Below, piece after piece: positions 16,464 through 25,435 of a stretch of DNA of 64,000 nucleotides. The notes beneath the pieces were generated by a model, which was not told where the DNA came from, made no database searches, and saw only the letters and a program-made list of their open reading frames with translations. Origin of the DNA: DATJBF01 sp035516795 (GTDB taxonomy: Bacteria; Verrucomicrobiota; Verrucomicrobiia; Palsa-1439); contig DATIZX010000028.1 of assembly GCA_035516795.1 (NCBI GenBank), positions 1 to 64,000 of the forward strand. The letters are read 5' to 3'. The position numbers and the translations under genes were made by a program. Each line of letters begins with the position of its first letter. Position 1 is the first letter of the stretch.

Positions 16464-16886
16464 ATGAAGCTCAAAGTCAGTCATGTGGATGTATGGGCGG
16501 CAACGATCAAGGATCGTCCCGGCGGGTTGGCAGAAAAGCTCTCGGCGCTCTCGAAGGCCAAGGCGAACTTGGAATTCGTGATCGCGCGTCGGGCGCCGGA
16601 GCGGCGCGGTGAAGGCGTAGTTTTCCTCACGCCGGTCAAAGGCGGAGCGCAGGCCAAAGCGGCCCGAGCCGCGGGGTTCATGAGAACCGAGGGATTGCAG
16701 TCAGTTCGCGTCGAGGGCCGGGATAAACCGGGATTGGGGGCAAAGCTGGCTCGGAAATTGGCTGCGGCCCGGATCAATCTGCGCGGCTTTTCGGCAGCGG
16801 CAATCGGAAAGCGTTTTGTTGCGTACCTGGCATTTGACAGTGCTGCCACCGCGAAGAAGGCGGCCAGAGTGTTGAAGGGAAAGTAG
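16464..16886 (+). CDS. Tandem ACT-domain protein
   Basis: 140 residues from ATG 16464, chosen because AGAGGAGG is five bases upstream; the frame is open further up without support. Two ACT domains are visible: residues 1-65 (VDVWAATIKDRPGGLAEKL) and about 75-138 (VRVEGRDKPGLGAKLARKL, then INLRGFSAAAIG). There is no enzyme domain. ACT pairs usually bind amino acids and regulate other proteins. The neighbouring hisF, hisI and trpE suggest a link to amino-acid supply, but no partner is proven. Confidence 0.82.
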   Translation: MKLKVSHVDVWAATIKDRPGGLAEKLSALSKAKANLEFVIARRAPERRGEGVVFLTPVKGGAQAKAARAAGFMRTEGLQSVRVEGRDKPGLGAKLARKLAAARINLRGFSAAAIGKRFVAYLAFDSAATAKKAARVLKGK

Positions 16887-16993
16887 CCCGGGTTTGATGT
16901 GACCAGGATGGCAGAAGGGTGGGCGACGTGCGGTGTTCGTTCGCACGCAGCAGGCTGGATTCTGTTTTCTATCTCCTGTATGCTGTCCGTCGC

Positions 16994-17773
16994 ATGCTTG
17001 CCAAACGTATCATTCCGTGCCTCGACGTGGACCATGGTCGCGTGGTGAAGGGAACAAAATTCCTAAACCTGCGTGATGCGGGCGATCCGGTGGAGTGCGC
17101 CAAAGAATACGACCGGCAGGGCGCGGACGAGCTTGTCTTCCTGGACATCACGGCCAGCGCCGAGAACCGGGCGACGATGATCGACGTGGTAGAGCGCACG
17201 GCCGGCGAATGTTTCATGCCGTTGACAGTTGGCGGCGGCATTCGCACGGTCGAGGATATTCGTGCGATGCTCAAGGCGGGTGCGGACAAGACGAGCTTGA
17301 ATACCGCGGCGGTGCAGAATCCGGAGGTGGTACGCGCAGGTGCCGAGCGGTTCGGCTCGCAGTGCATTGTGGTGGCGATTGACGCCAAGCGCAGTGCCTC
17401 GGACGGTCGAGTCGGATCGGAGGCGAATTGGGAGGTCTTCACTCATGGTGGGCGCAGGCCCACCGGATTGGATGCAGTGACATGGGCGCGCCGCGTGGCG
17501 GAACTCGGAGCCGGCGAGATTCTGCTGACCAGCATGGACGCCGATGGAACAAAGGCTGGGTACGACGTGGCGTTGACCCGTGCGATCAGTGGCGCCGTTC
17601 GCATACCGGTGATTGCCAGCGGTGGCGCCGGTTCGCTCGAACACATGGCCGAAGTGTTGACGGAAGGCAAGGCCGACGCCGTATTGGCCGCGTCGATTTT
17701 TCACTTTGGTGAGTACACGGTGGCTGATGTAAAAGGGTATTTGCAGGAGAAAGGAATTTGCATTCGACTATGA
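16994..17773 (+). CDS. hisF: Imidazole glycerol phosphate synthase, cyclase subunit
   Basis: 259 residues from ATG 16994, where the conserved HisF start MLAKRIIPCLDVDHGRVVKG begins. HisF is a beta/alpha barrel that uses ammonia from HisH to make imidazole glycerol phosphate and AICAR in histidine synthesis. The catalytic Asp of CLDV and the Asp of VVAIDAKR near residue 130 are present, as are the phosphate-binding loops TVGGGIRT and ASGGAG. The length is normal. It overlaps hisI by four bases. hisH is not in this window. Confidence 0.97.
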   Translation: MLAKRIIPCLDVDHGRVVKGTKFLNLRDAGDPVECAKEYDRQGADELVFLDITASAENRATMIDVVERTAGECFMPLTVGGGIRTVEDIRAMLKAGADKTSLNTAAVQNPEVVRAGAERFGSQCIVVAIDAKRSASDGRVGSEANWEVFTHGGRRPTGLDAVTWARRVAELGAGEILLTSMDADGTKAGYDVALTRAISGAVRIPVIASGGAGSLEHMAEVLTEGKADAVLAASIFHFGEYTVADVKGYLQEKGICIRL

Positions 17774-18153
17774 ACGTTCTCGATGAATTGAAGTATGACG
17801 CCAACGGACTGATACCAGCCATCATTCAGGAACACAGGACCGGCCGGGTGTTAATGGTGGCGTGGATGAACAAGGAATCCTTGAAGAGGACGATTGAAAT
17901 CGGTGAGACGGTTTTTTGGAGCCGGTCGCGCAAAGAGTTTTGGCACAAAGGCGCCACCAGCGGTCACACGCAAAAGGTGAAAGATATTGCCTTCGATTGC
18001 GACAAGGACGCGTTGCTGATCCAGGTGGAACAGGCTGGCGCCGCGTGCCATGAAGGTTACAAATCGTGCTTCTTCCGCAGCATCGTAAAAGGAGAAGCGA
18101 AGGTCACCGAGAAGCAGTTGGTTAAGCCAGAGCGGGTTTATGGTAAAAAGTGA
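17770..18153 (+). CDS. hisI: Phosphoribosyl-AMP cyclohydrolase
   Basis: 127 residues from ATG 17770, which overlaps the hisF stop (ATGA). The protein opens the ring of phosphoribosyl-AMP in the third step of histidine synthesis. Signature parts are VAWMNKESLKRT, FWSRSRKEFWHKGATSGH, the acidic DCDKDALLIQV metal site, and the zinc motif CHEGYKSCFF near residue 95-104. It lacks the HisE pyrophosphohydrolase half found in bifunctional HisIE. trpE follows after six bases. Confidence 0.96.
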   Translation: MNVLDELKYDANGLIPAIIQEHRTGRVLMVAWMNKESLKRTIEIGETVFWSRSRKEFWHKGATSGHTQKVKDIAFDCDKDALLIQVEQAGAACHEGYKSCFFRSIVKGEAKVTEKQLVKPERVYGKK

Positions 18154-18159
18154 GCCGTA

Positions 18160-19596
18160 ATGTTCACGCCTTCAAAAGCTGAGTTTTTGGAGTTGGCGAA
18201 GCAGGGCAATTTGATCCCTGTTTATCGAGAGATTATCGCCGACGCGGAAACACCTGTGTCGGCGTATCAGAAACTCCAGAAGAGCGGCGGGTCCTTCTTG
18301 CTCGAATCCGTGGAAGGAGGCGAACACATCGGGCGCTATTCGTTTCTCGGATCGCATCCGCGGAAGGTGATCCGGGTTGAAAAGATCGACGGGAGCGACC
18401 CCTTGGAGTTGGTGGAAAAGGAGATGGAACCATTCAAGCCGGTCGCGCTTCCCGGTCTCCCTCGCTTTACCGGCGGTGCGGTCGGCTTCCTGGGTTATGA
18501 ATACATCCACCACATTGAGCCCACAGTTCCGAAACCCGAACACGACGATTTACATACTCCCGTTCTGTGTTTCATGATCACGGACACGATCGTGATTTTT
18601 GATCGCGTAAAGCAGACGATCAAGGTGGTCGCCAACGCGCATGTGGATTCCAAGCCCGAGGTGGCCTACACCTGCGCCTGCGCGCGCGTGGACGAGGTCG
18701 TGCGCGAGATTCAGCAACCGCTGGCGATGCGCGCCTTGGAACTGCGACGCGAGGTCCCGGAGTTGCACGTCGAATCGAATATGAAGCCCGAGCGGCACGC
18801 CGAAATGGTTGTCCGGACGAAAGAGTACATCCGCGGAGGAGACGTTATCCAGGTGGTGTTGGCGCAGCGATTTGAAGTGAAATCCAGAGCGTCCGCGCTC
18901 GACATTTACCGTGCGCTGCGTTGCATCAACCCATCACCGTACATGTTCCTGCTCGATTTCGGCGGGTTTCAACTGGTTGGCGCGTCGCCGGAAGTGCATG
19001 TCCGCTGTGAAGATCGCCAGGTGGAGATTCGTCCCATTGCGGGCACGCGCTGGCGGGGAGCGACGCCGGAAGAAGATGAGGCCCTGGCGCAGGAACTGTT
19101 GCGCGACGAAAAGGAACGCGCGGAGCATTTGATGTTGGTTGATTTGGCGCGGAATGACATCGGCCGCGTGTGCGTCTTTGGTAGTGTGAAAGTGGACGAG
19201 TTCATGGTGGTGGAGCGCTACTCCCACGTGATGCATATCGTTTCCAACGTGACCGGTAAACTGCAGGGACAGCGAAATGTGTACGACCTGATTCGCGCCA
19301 CCTTTCCTGCAGGAACGGTCAGTGGCGCACCGAAGGTTCGTGCCATGCAAATTATCAGCGAACTGGAACAGACGCAACGCGGACCGTATGCCGGCGCCGT
19401 CGGTTATTTTAGTTTCACGGGCAATGTTGACAGTTGCATCACGCTAAGGACCGCGTTGCTTAAGGGAAACGTCGCGTACGTCCAAGCCGGCGGCGGGATT
19501 GTGGCCGACAGCGATCCGAAGTACGAATTCCAAGAGACCGTCAACAAGGCTCGGGGGATGGTCAAGGCCATCGCGCTGGCTGAGACCTTTCACTAA
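18160..19596 (+). CDS. trpE: Anthranilate synthase component I
   Basis: 478 residues, normal for TrpE. It makes anthranilate from chorismate, with TrpG supplying ammonia; trpG is not seen here. The N-terminal half keeps the tryptophan-binding LLESVEGGEHIGRYSFLG near residue 45-63, so feedback inhibition is likely. The catalytic half carries NPSPYMFLLDFGGF, IRPIAGTRWRG, VDLARNDIGRV, FPAGTVSGAPKVRAM and GGGIVADSDP. PabB and isochorismate synthases are related, but the LLES segment favours TrpE. It is the last gene of the his-trp group and converges on the TPR lipoprotein gene. Confidence 0.95.
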   Translation: MFTPSKAEFLELAKQGNLIPVYREIIADAETPVSAYQKLQKSGGSFLLESVEGGEHIGRYSFLGSHPRKVIRVEKIDGSDPLELVEKEMEPFKPVALPGLPRFTGGAVGFLGYEYIHHIEPTVPKPEHDDLHTPVLCFMITDTIVIFDRVKQTIKVVANAHVDSKPEVAYTCACARVDEVVREIQQPLAMRALELRREVPELHVESNMKPERHAEMVVRTKEYIRGGDVIQVVLAQRFEVKSRASALDIYRALRCINPSPYMFLLDFGGFQLVGASPEVHVRCEDRQVEIRPIAGTRWRGATPEEDEALAQELLRDEKERAEHLMLVDLARNDIGRVCVFGSVKVDEFMVVERYSHVMHIVSNVTGKLQGQRNVYDLIRATFPAGTVSGAPKVRAMQIISELEQTQRGPYAGAVGYFSFTGNVDSCITLRTALLKGNVAYVQAGGGIVADSDPKYEFQETVNKARGMVKAIALAETFH

Positions 19597-19628
19597 TAAG
19601 CCAAGCCGCCGGCAGCGGGTGCGGTGAA

Positions 19629-21119
19629 TCACCGGTTCTCGTCGAGCCAGCGACGGATGTCGCGGGCCAGGGGAGAGTTCGGTGAGAGTTTGAGAAATGC
19701 CTGGTAGTGTTCGCGTGCCTGGGGGCGGGTGGTTCGACTGCGCGCGTAAATTCCGGCGAGAGAAAGATGGGCCGAGGCGTCGTTTGGGTTCTCCTCCAGG
19801 ATTTTCGTGTATTGGGCAATCGCGTCATCCCTGTACCCCTGTTCCTGCAAGAGGATGGCATAATTGAATCGTGCATCGGCATATTGGGGGTCGGCCATCA
19901 AGGCTAGTTCGTAGTTCTCCAGGGCGCGTTCCGTTTGCCCCGCGCTACGATAGGCGATGGCGAGATTGAAATAGGCCTTAGAAAAGGCGGGATCGATAGC
20001 AACAGCTTTTCCATAGCTCGAGACAGCCGCGGCAATGTCGCCCTGCTGTTGGGCTCGTACTCCTTCGTTGAAATATACCAGTGCCTTTGTGTGATTGCCG
20101 GGGACGAGATGTCGCACGGGAAAGGGCGTGCGAGTTTTCTTCACCGGTACAGATGCAGGAGAGGGGGAAGGATTGACAGACGCGATTCTTGGAGCCGGTG
20201 GAGATTGAGTCGGAACCGAATTTTCCGTCGCTGTTCTTGTTGTTTTCGGCGCCGCGCTTTCTGTTGGCTTGGAAGCTTCCGGCGAAGAATTGGCCGGCGC
20301 TGGGGTCGGCTCCGGGACTTTTATCGTTCTGGCGGGAGGTTGCGCCACTCGTACGGGCAGTTTCACGCCGCCACTGAGTTCCTGATTGATCTGTAACATG
20401 GCAAGGCGCACGTCTTCGCGCGGCTGGGATTTCGGCAACAACCCAAGGTAAGTTTCGTAATGGGTGAGCGCTTGTTTCCTTTGGCCAAGGTGGTGGTTTT
20501 CCAGAGAAGCAAGGTTGAGATAAGCGGTGGCAAATTTCGGATCGGCGGCGATAGACTGTTCAAACCAACGCTTCGCCTGATTGAAATCACGTTTCTGGAC
20601 GGCGACGACTCCGAGACAGTTGAGCGTGTCGGCGGAATTTGGCGCGGCGGGCAGATAGCGTTTAAAGGTTTCTTCTGCCTGGCTCCAGGCGGCCGCCTGC
20701 ATGTAGGCCACTCCGAGCTGATACGGCGCGTCTGCGGGGCCGGATCCGCTCTGCACGACGTAGCGAAGATTGGCAATCGCCTCTTCGTTTTCGGAGCGTT
20801 CCAACTGTGCCAGCGCGAGATTGTAGCGGGCAGGGATATAGTTCGGGTCAAGTTGGATCGCTTCGTTCAGGTTCTTCGAACCGGCGTCCGTCTCGCCTGC
20901 TTCAAGCTGGGACACGCCGAGAAAGTTTAATGCGAGTGCATTGGTTTGCATGGTGGCCAATGCGTTCTGGAAGTGAGAGGCAGCTTTGGCAAACTTACCC
21001 TCCTTGAAGTACGCCAAGCCATCGGCGAAATCCCGCTCTCCCCCGGGTTGCCGGCTACAGCCCGCGACGAAGAGCACCAGCGACGCGAGGCACAGGCAGA
21101 TTCTCCTTGGCTGATCCAT
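19629..21119 (-). CDS. TPR-repeat lipoprotein
   Basis: 496 residues from ATG 21119, chosen because a lipoprotein signal peptide follows directly (MDQPRRICLCLASLVLFVAG, then Cys at residue 21); the longer open frame upstream lacks one. Residues 30-250 hold about six tetratricopeptide repeats (for example NALALNFLGVSQLEAGETDA). Next is a Pro/Ser/Thr-rich linker at about 260-340. A second TPR block follows to the end (AYFNLAIAYRSAGQTERALE and others). It should be membrane-anchored on the periplasmic side and act as a protein-binding scaffold. The partner is unknown. Confidence 0.88.
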   Translation of the reverse strand: MDQPRRICLCLASLVLFVAGCSRQPGGERDFADGLAYFKEGKFAKAASHFQNALATMQTNALALNFLGVSQLEAGETDAGSKNLNEAIQLDPNYIPARYNLALAQLERSENEEAIANLRYVVQSGSGPADAPYQLGVAYMQAAAWSQAEETFKRYLPAAPNSADTLNCLGVVAVQKRDFNQAKRWFEQSIAADPKFATAYLNLASLENHHLGQRKQALTHYETYLGLLPKSQPREDVRLAMLQINQELSGGVKLPVRVAQPPARTIKVPEPTPAPANSSPEASKPTESAAPKTTRTATENSVPTQSPPAPRIASVNPSPSPASVPVKKTRTPFPVRHLVPGNHTKALVYFNEGVRAQQQGDIAAAVSSYGKAVAIDPAFSKAYFNLAIAYRSAGQTERALENYELALMADPQYADARFNYAILLQEQGYRDDAIAQYTKILEENPNDASAHLSLAGIYARSRTTRPQAREHYQAFLKLSPNSPLARDIRRWLDENR

Positions 21120-21126
21120 GCAGTTC

Positions 21127-21155
21127 GTGACAAACACTCTCGTGCATCTTATAAT
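21127..21155 (+). promoter_or_regulatory. Sigma-70-type promoter for the zinc-ribbon gene
   Basis: GTGACA at 21127-21132 (five of six matches to TTGACA) and a perfect TATAAT at 21150-21155 are separated by 17 bases. The predicted transcript starts near 21162 and leaves a short leader before ATG 21179. The site lies in the gap between the divergent TPR and zinc-ribbon genes. Confidence 0.6.
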
Positions 21156-21178
21156 CGTAGCCGGATTTCGCAACACAA

Positions 21179-21733
21179 ATGACAGAATGGGATATTCAAT
21201 CGCGGGCCGACGTTTGTGCCGTTTGCCAGCGGCCGTTCGTTGACAAAGAGGTGTATCACACATTGTTGAGCTTGGAGCCGACCGGATATCAACGCCGCGA
21301 TTTGTGTGGCAATTGCCATGCAAATGCCTCACGAGTCGGTGTCTTATCGTATTGGCAGGGCGAGTACAGGGTTCCGGCGCCGCCGCCGGAGCCCATTCAG
21401 AAAGAGACCGCCGAAACCTTGTTGCGCAAGCTGGTTGAATCCACCGACCCCGGGCAGGCAGCCGCACGCTATATTCTGGCCGTCATGTTAGAGCGAAAAA
21501 AGATTCTGAAGCATCGCGGCACCGTGCACGAGAAGAACGGGGGAGAATTGCTGGTCTACGAGCACACGCGATCCGGCGAGTCATTTACGATTCCCGATCC
21601 CCATTTGCGTCTGGATCAACTGGAACAAGTCCAGCGCGAGGTGAGTGAACTCCTACGTCCGCCAGAAGACCCGAATAAAACAGAGGCCGATCCGCTGACC
21701 GGATCGGCCTCCGCGAGTTCTGTGGGACGTTAG
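21179..21733 (+). CDS. Zinc-ribbon hypothetical protein
   Basis: 184 residues. The N-terminus has a four-cysteine knuckle, Cys13-Cys16 (CAVC) and Cys43-Cys46 (CGNC), which should bind zinc. Residues 75-160 are helical with RYILAVMLERKKILKHRGTV and YEHTRSGESFTIPDP. The last 15 residues are encoded by the arms of a hairpin that probably acts as the terminator of the converging hsp20 gene, so the tail may be a by-product of that element. No signal peptide is present and no function can be named. Confidence 0.7.
   Translation: MTEWDIQSRADVCAVCQRPFVDKEVYHTLLSLEPTGYQRRDLCGNCHANASRVGVLSYWQGEYRVPAPPPEPIQKETAETLLRKLVESTDPGQAAARYILAVMLERKKILKHRGTVHEKNGGELLVYEHTRSGESFTIPDPHLRLDQLEQVQREVSELLRPPEDPNKTEADPLTGSASASSVGR
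21683..21711 (-). terminator. Rho-independent terminator of hsp20
   Basis: GAGGCCGATCCG (21683-21694) and CGGATCGGCCTC (21700-21711) form a perfect 12-pair stem with a five-base loop. Read on the minus strand the stem is followed by TGTTTTATT. It lies 19 bases after the hsp20 stop and entirely inside the 3' end of the converging zinc-ribbon gene. Confidence 0.8.
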
Positions 21734-22191
21734 CTGACCTTGACGTCGATTTGCTTCGGTTTTGCCTCTTCGCTCTTGGGCAAACGCACCTGTAGTACGC
21801 CGTCCTTGAAGTTCGCGTCGATTCTCTTGGCGTCTACCGCAGTAGGCAATTGGATCGTTCGGCTGAACATTCCATGGACGCGTTCCCGGTGGTAATAGCT
21901 TGTTTCCTTGCTTTCCTCTTCATGTTTCTTCTCGCCCCGGATCGTGAGATAGTTGTCCTGAAGCGTCACGCTGACGTCATCCCTCTTGAGGCCCGGCAGG
22001 TCGGCGCGGATCAGGAAAGCATCCCTTTCCTCCGCCACGTCGATGGCCGGCGCAAATTCGCCTTGCAGGCCACCGTCGCCGCGGCGCAGAAACGACCGAT
22101 CGAACAACCGGTTCATTTCTTCGCGGATATCTGAAAGACTCTCAAAAGGATCCCACAGTTCTCTCTGTGGATTCCAACGTATCAGTGCCAT
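21730..22191 (-). CDS. Small heat-shock protein, Hsp20/alpha-crystallin family
   Basis: 153 residues from ATG 22191, preceded by GGAGGTGA. The open frame continues upstream but the strong ribosome site and the family start MALIRWNPQRELWDPF settle the start. The alpha-crystallin domain spans about 45-140 (APAIDVAEERDAFLIRADLP, then DNYLTIRGEKKHEEE), with the conserved DGVLQVRLPK near the end. It is an ATP-independent holdase chaperone of the cytoplasm. No CIRCE-type operator was seen upstream. Its last codons overlap the converging zinc-ribbon gene. Confidence 0.95.
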   Translation of the reverse strand: MALIRWNPQRELWDPFESLSDIREEMNRLFDRSFLRRGDGGLQGEFAPAIDVAEERDAFLIRADLPGLKRDDVSVTLQDNYLTIRGEKKHEEESKETSYYHRERVHGMFSRTIQLPTAVDAKRIDANFKDGVLQVRLPKSEEAKPKQIDVKVS

Positions 22192-22530
22192 ATCAGTCAC
22201 CTCCATTTCAGTTTCGTCTTTTTGCAGGCTATCGCAACATAGCCAACACCTAATTTTTGCATCGGAATATTTCTTAGCAGCACATATGCCGGAGAAAACC
22301 GCTCCATCAGAAGTGTCGAAAAACAAAGCGCTTGCGTAAGTGCCCCGGAAAATCTCGGAGCCGATTTGTGTCAGCTTGACCGAGTTCCCGTGTGTCATCT
22401 TCAGCTTTCTGGGACACGCTGACTCGGAGATCTTGGCACCATCCGAGGTGTGGGCGAGAGAGGGACCGGTTCTCGGCGACCACGATTCTGGTGGCGAGCG
22501 TTGGCCGGGGCAGCCGCCCCAAGGCGGCTA

Positions 22531-23928
22531 TCAACCGGCTGGTGCCGTCGCGGGGGTTGGAGGGACCCACAGCACAAGCAGTGCGGCCAGCAGCATGAAC
22601 CCGCCACCCGCCATGACTGCGTAAACGAGATTTCCGCCCAGCAAGTGTTTCACGAGCGGTCCAAACGTAAGCGCCGCGACGATCTCCGGCAGGACGATGA
22701 AAAAGTTGAAAATGCCCATATAAACACCCATCCGTTGCGGCGGCAGGGCGCCGGCGAGAATGGCGTAAGGCATCGAGAGGATGCTGGCCCAAGCGATGCC
22801 GCCCAGCCCGAGCGCGAGCAGCAGCCAATCCTTTTGTTGTTCTCCGTGAATAAATCCCACCGCGAGCAGGCCCAAGCCGCCCAGCAGCAAACACACGCTG
22901 TGGATGTGGCGACGGTCGCGTTTCTGAGCAGCCGCCATCAGCGCAAACGCCGCAACGAACGTCACCGCGTCTTTCAGCGCATAGCAAACGCCGGCCCACT
23001 CGGCTCCGCGCTTGAACACTTCTGAACTCGCGTCGCTCGTGCCGAACACAACCGGTACCGCGTTGGAGAAATGGAGCCACATGCAGAACAGTCCGAGCCA
23101 CGTGAAGAATTGCATGAGCGCCAAGCGTCTCATTGTGCTCGGCATCTCACGCAATGCCGAAAAGATCTCCCCGGTGAAGTGAGCGAAACCACGGTGCTCG
23201 GCTTTCTTTTTGCGAAACGCCTCCAAATCCTCTGGCGGATACTCGGGGCTGCTGAAAATGGTCCACAACACCGCGCCAAGAAAGGCTGCGGCGCCCAGGT
23301 AAAAGGCGATTCTGACGTTGAGGGGAATCGCGTTGGCTGCGCTCGTCTCGTTGGTAACACCAAACCATTTCCTCAGAGCCCACGGCAAAAGGTCGGCTAC
23401 CACGGCGCCCACGCCGATGAAAAAACTCTGCATGGCAAATCCGCTGCCGCGCTGTTCTTCCGGCAATTTGTCCGCGACAAACGCGCGAAACGGCTCCATG
23501 CTGACGTTAATGGACGCATCCAAGACCCACAACAAACCGGCTGCCATCCACAACGTGCCGCTATTGGGCATGGCGATCAAAGCCAGAGAACTCAAAATGG
23601 CGCCCACTAAGAAATACGGACGGCGCCGGCCCAGCGGTCCCCAAGTGCGATCGCTCATCGCGCCGATAATTGGCTGAATGATGAACCCCGTGAGCGGTGC
23701 AGCCAGCCAAAGCATCGGAATTTGAGCATCGGAAGCACCGAGATACTTGTAAATGGGGCTCATGTTGGCCATCTGGAGTCCCCAGCCGAATTGAATTCCC
23801 AAGAATCCGAAACTCATGTTCCAGATCTGCCAGAAACTCAAGCGGGGATGATGGGTGAGCGTTGGGGGGTTCACCTTGGCAGATTCCGCCAACGGCGTAG
23901 ATTCATCGCTTTGCACGAGTGAAGACAT
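22531..23928 (-). CDS. MFS sugar transporter (GPH / SLC45-SUC type)
   Basis: 465 residues from ATG 23928, four bases after the stop of the upstream GH13 gene. About 12 membrane helices are visible. The loop after helix 2 reads MSDRTWGPLGRRRPYFLVGA, the hallmark of the sucrose/maltose proton symporter branch (SUC, SLC45). The helix-4 area has DASINVSMEPFRAFVAD. By family it imports di- or oligosaccharides with protons across the inner membrane. Pairing with a GH13 amylase and the surrounding glucan-degrading genes point to maltose or short maltodextrins. It is the only sugar porter recognised in the locus. Confidence 0.9.
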   Translation of the reverse strand: MSSLVQSDESTPLAESAKVNPPTLTHHPRLSFWQIWNMSFGFLGIQFGWGLQMANMSPIYKYLGASDAQIPMLWLAAPLTGFIIQPIIGAMSDRTWGPLGRRRPYFLVGAILSSLALIAMPNSGTLWMAAGLLWVLDASINVSMEPFRAFVADKLPEEQRGSGFAMQSFFIGVGAVVADLLPWALRKWFGVTNETSAANAIPLNVRIAFYLGAAAFLGAVLWTIFSSPEYPPEDLEAFRKKKAEHRGFAHFTGEIFSALREMPSTMRRLALMQFFTWLGLFCMWLHFSNAVPVVFGTSDASSEVFKRGAEWAGVCYALKDAVTFVAAFALMAAAQKRDRRHIHSVCLLLGGLGLLAVGFIHGEQQKDWLLLALGLGGIAWASILSMPYAILAGALPPQRMGVYMGIFNFFIVLPEIVAALTFGPLVKHLLGGNLVYAVMAGGGFMLLAALLVLWVPPTPATAPAG

Positions 23929-23932
23929 GGAA

Positions 23933-25336
23933 CTAATTTTTGGCCGGTTGCGAGACGGCGCGATGGTAAATCCGCCAGTCGTAGCCATTCAAGCGGAAAT
24001 GCGAGAAATTGGCCGAAGGCGTAGGTGGCATTCCGGAAATCCGAACCGGCTGGAAATCCTCGCCATTCTTGATATCGACCGAGCCGTTCACCGGGCGACT
24101 CGAAAAGTTGATCAGGACCAGAAACTCATCTTTGCCATCCGACCGCGTAAACGTAAGCAGATCGGCCTCGTCTGAATTGTGAAGCCAGTCGACGTCGGTA
24201 TTGCAGAATGCGGCGTATTGCTTCCGTAATCTGGTCAGACCCTGATAAATCTCGCGCATCGGCGGACGTCCTTTGGGATGCCAAAAAATCGGCAATTTCT
24301 CGAATAGAGCAGGATCGCCCGACTCGGTGGCATCGCCGACTTCCATGCCGTTATAAAGCAGCGGAACACCGTCGAGGGTGAACATCAAGGCCGAGCCGGC
24401 CAAAGCGCCTTCAACCCCGTAGCGTGCAACCGCGCGAGCTTCATCGTGGTCGTCGGTAATGCGCATGTGAACGGAACCCTTCGGGAACCTGCCTCGGCTA
24501 TTCTCCCATGTCATTTCCAAAGCCGACGCTGGCTTATTGTGCATGATCACGTCGTTGATTGTGCCCAGCAGTGGCCACGAATAATCCGAATCGAAAGCTT
24601 GCACGAGCAGATCCGGTTTGTCAGCTTCAGCCAACATCATGATGTCCGGTTTGACCTTCTCTAATTCTTTGCGAGCCTGTTCCCAAAAATCCGTCGGCAC
24701 CATCGAGGCGACATCACAACGGTAGCCATCGATGTCGCACTCGTTGATCCAATACTTCATCATTGTGATGATGTATTCACGGAGCGCCGGATTCGCGTAG
24801 TTCAGACCCGCTACATCGCTCCAATCGCGAACGGGAGGGATGATATTGCCCTTTGCGTCCTTCTTGTAGAATTCAGGGTGCTGCGTGATGAGCACATTGT
24901 CCCAAGCGGTGTGGTTGACCACCAAATCCAGTATCACTTTCATGTTCCGCTTATGCGCTTCGGAAACCAGTCGTTTGAAATCGTCAATCGTCCCGTAGTC
25001 GGGATTGACCGCATAATAATCGCGGACGGCATACGGGCTGCCGTAAGTGCCTTTGCGCATTTTTTCGCCAATGGGATGGATCGGCATAATCCACAAGATT
25101 GTTACTCCCAGGTTTTTCAGCTCGTCCAATCGTGCTGTGACGCCATTGAGATCGCCTTTGCCAGAAAAATCGCGAGGGAAAACCTCGTAAAGCACACCGG
25201 ACCGAAGCCATTGAGGAATCGGGCGGGCATTCTCTTTGGAAACATCCTTGTCGGCGCGGGCGACAGAGCTGACGAGCAGACAGAGGATGGTAAGAAGAAA
25301 CCAAACCTTCCGAGGACGCAGAGTTGAGGGTTTCAT
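23933..25336 (-). CDS. Secreted alpha-amylase family protein (GH13)
   Basis: 467 residues with a signal peptide (VWFLLTILCLLVSSVARA, cleavage near residue 28). The GH13 barrel begins SGVLYEVFPRDFSGKGDL. Region I is DLVVNHTAW, region II DGYRCDVAS with nucleophile Asp208, region III MLAEAD with acid/base Glu237, region IV ITDDHDEA with Asp298. A small C-terminal beta domain follows. There is no C-terminal sorting module, so the enzyme is probably periplasmic. It is the first gene of a two-gene operon with the MFS porter, and it is divergent from a GH31 gene across 99 bases. It likely trims maltodextrins for uptake; the exact bond specificity cannot be read. Confidence 0.92.
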   Translation of the reverse strand: MKPSTLRPRKVWFLLTILCLLVSSVARADKDVSKENARPIPQWLRSGVLYEVFPRDFSGKGDLNGVTARLDELKNLGVTILWIMPIHPIGEKMRKGTYGSPYAVRDYYAVNPDYGTIDDFKRLVSEAHKRNMKVILDLVVNHTAWDNVLITQHPEFYKKDAKGNIIPPVRDWSDVAGLNYANPALREYIITMMKYWINECDIDGYRCDVASMVPTDFWEQARKELEKVKPDIMMLAEADKPDLLVQAFDSDYSWPLLGTINDVIMHNKPASALEMTWENSRGRFPKGSVHMRITDDHDEARAVARYGVEGALAGSALMFTLDGVPLLYNGMEVGDATESGDPALFEKLPIFWHPKGRPPMREIYQGLTRLRKQYAAFCNTDVDWLHNSDEADLLTFTRSDGKDEFLVLINFSSRPVNGSVDIKNGEDFQPVRISGMPPTPSANFSHFRLNGYDWRIYHRAVSQPAKN

Positions 25337-25376
25337 GGCGTCGAAAGACTAGTGACCAGCAGAGCCGCGTGCAAGA

Positions 25377-25390
25377 GAAAAACGTTTTAC
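25377..25390. promoter_or_regulatory. Candidate operator between divergent GH13 and GH31 genes
   Basis: The sequence GAAAAACGTTTTAC contains the perfect palindrome AAAACGTTTT at 25379-25388 and reads GTAAAACG on the minus strand. The CG-centred symmetry resembles LacI-family operators. Related GTAAA-CG sequences occur at 36851, 51953 and 58101, each before other glucan-hydrolase genes. Confidence 0.35.
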
Positions 25391-25435
25391 CAAATCGGCT
25401 CTTTCCGCTACTCTGCTTCACCAAATGGGTCTACT

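Noticed and set aside
21120..21467. Upstream extension of the TPR lipoprotein
   Set aside because: The lipoprotein signal peptide begins at ATG 21119; the extension is antisense to the zinc-ribbon gene.
22192..22260. Sigma-54 promoter upstream of hsp20
   Set aside because: TGGC and TTGC elements are present on the minus strand but four bases apart instead of seven.
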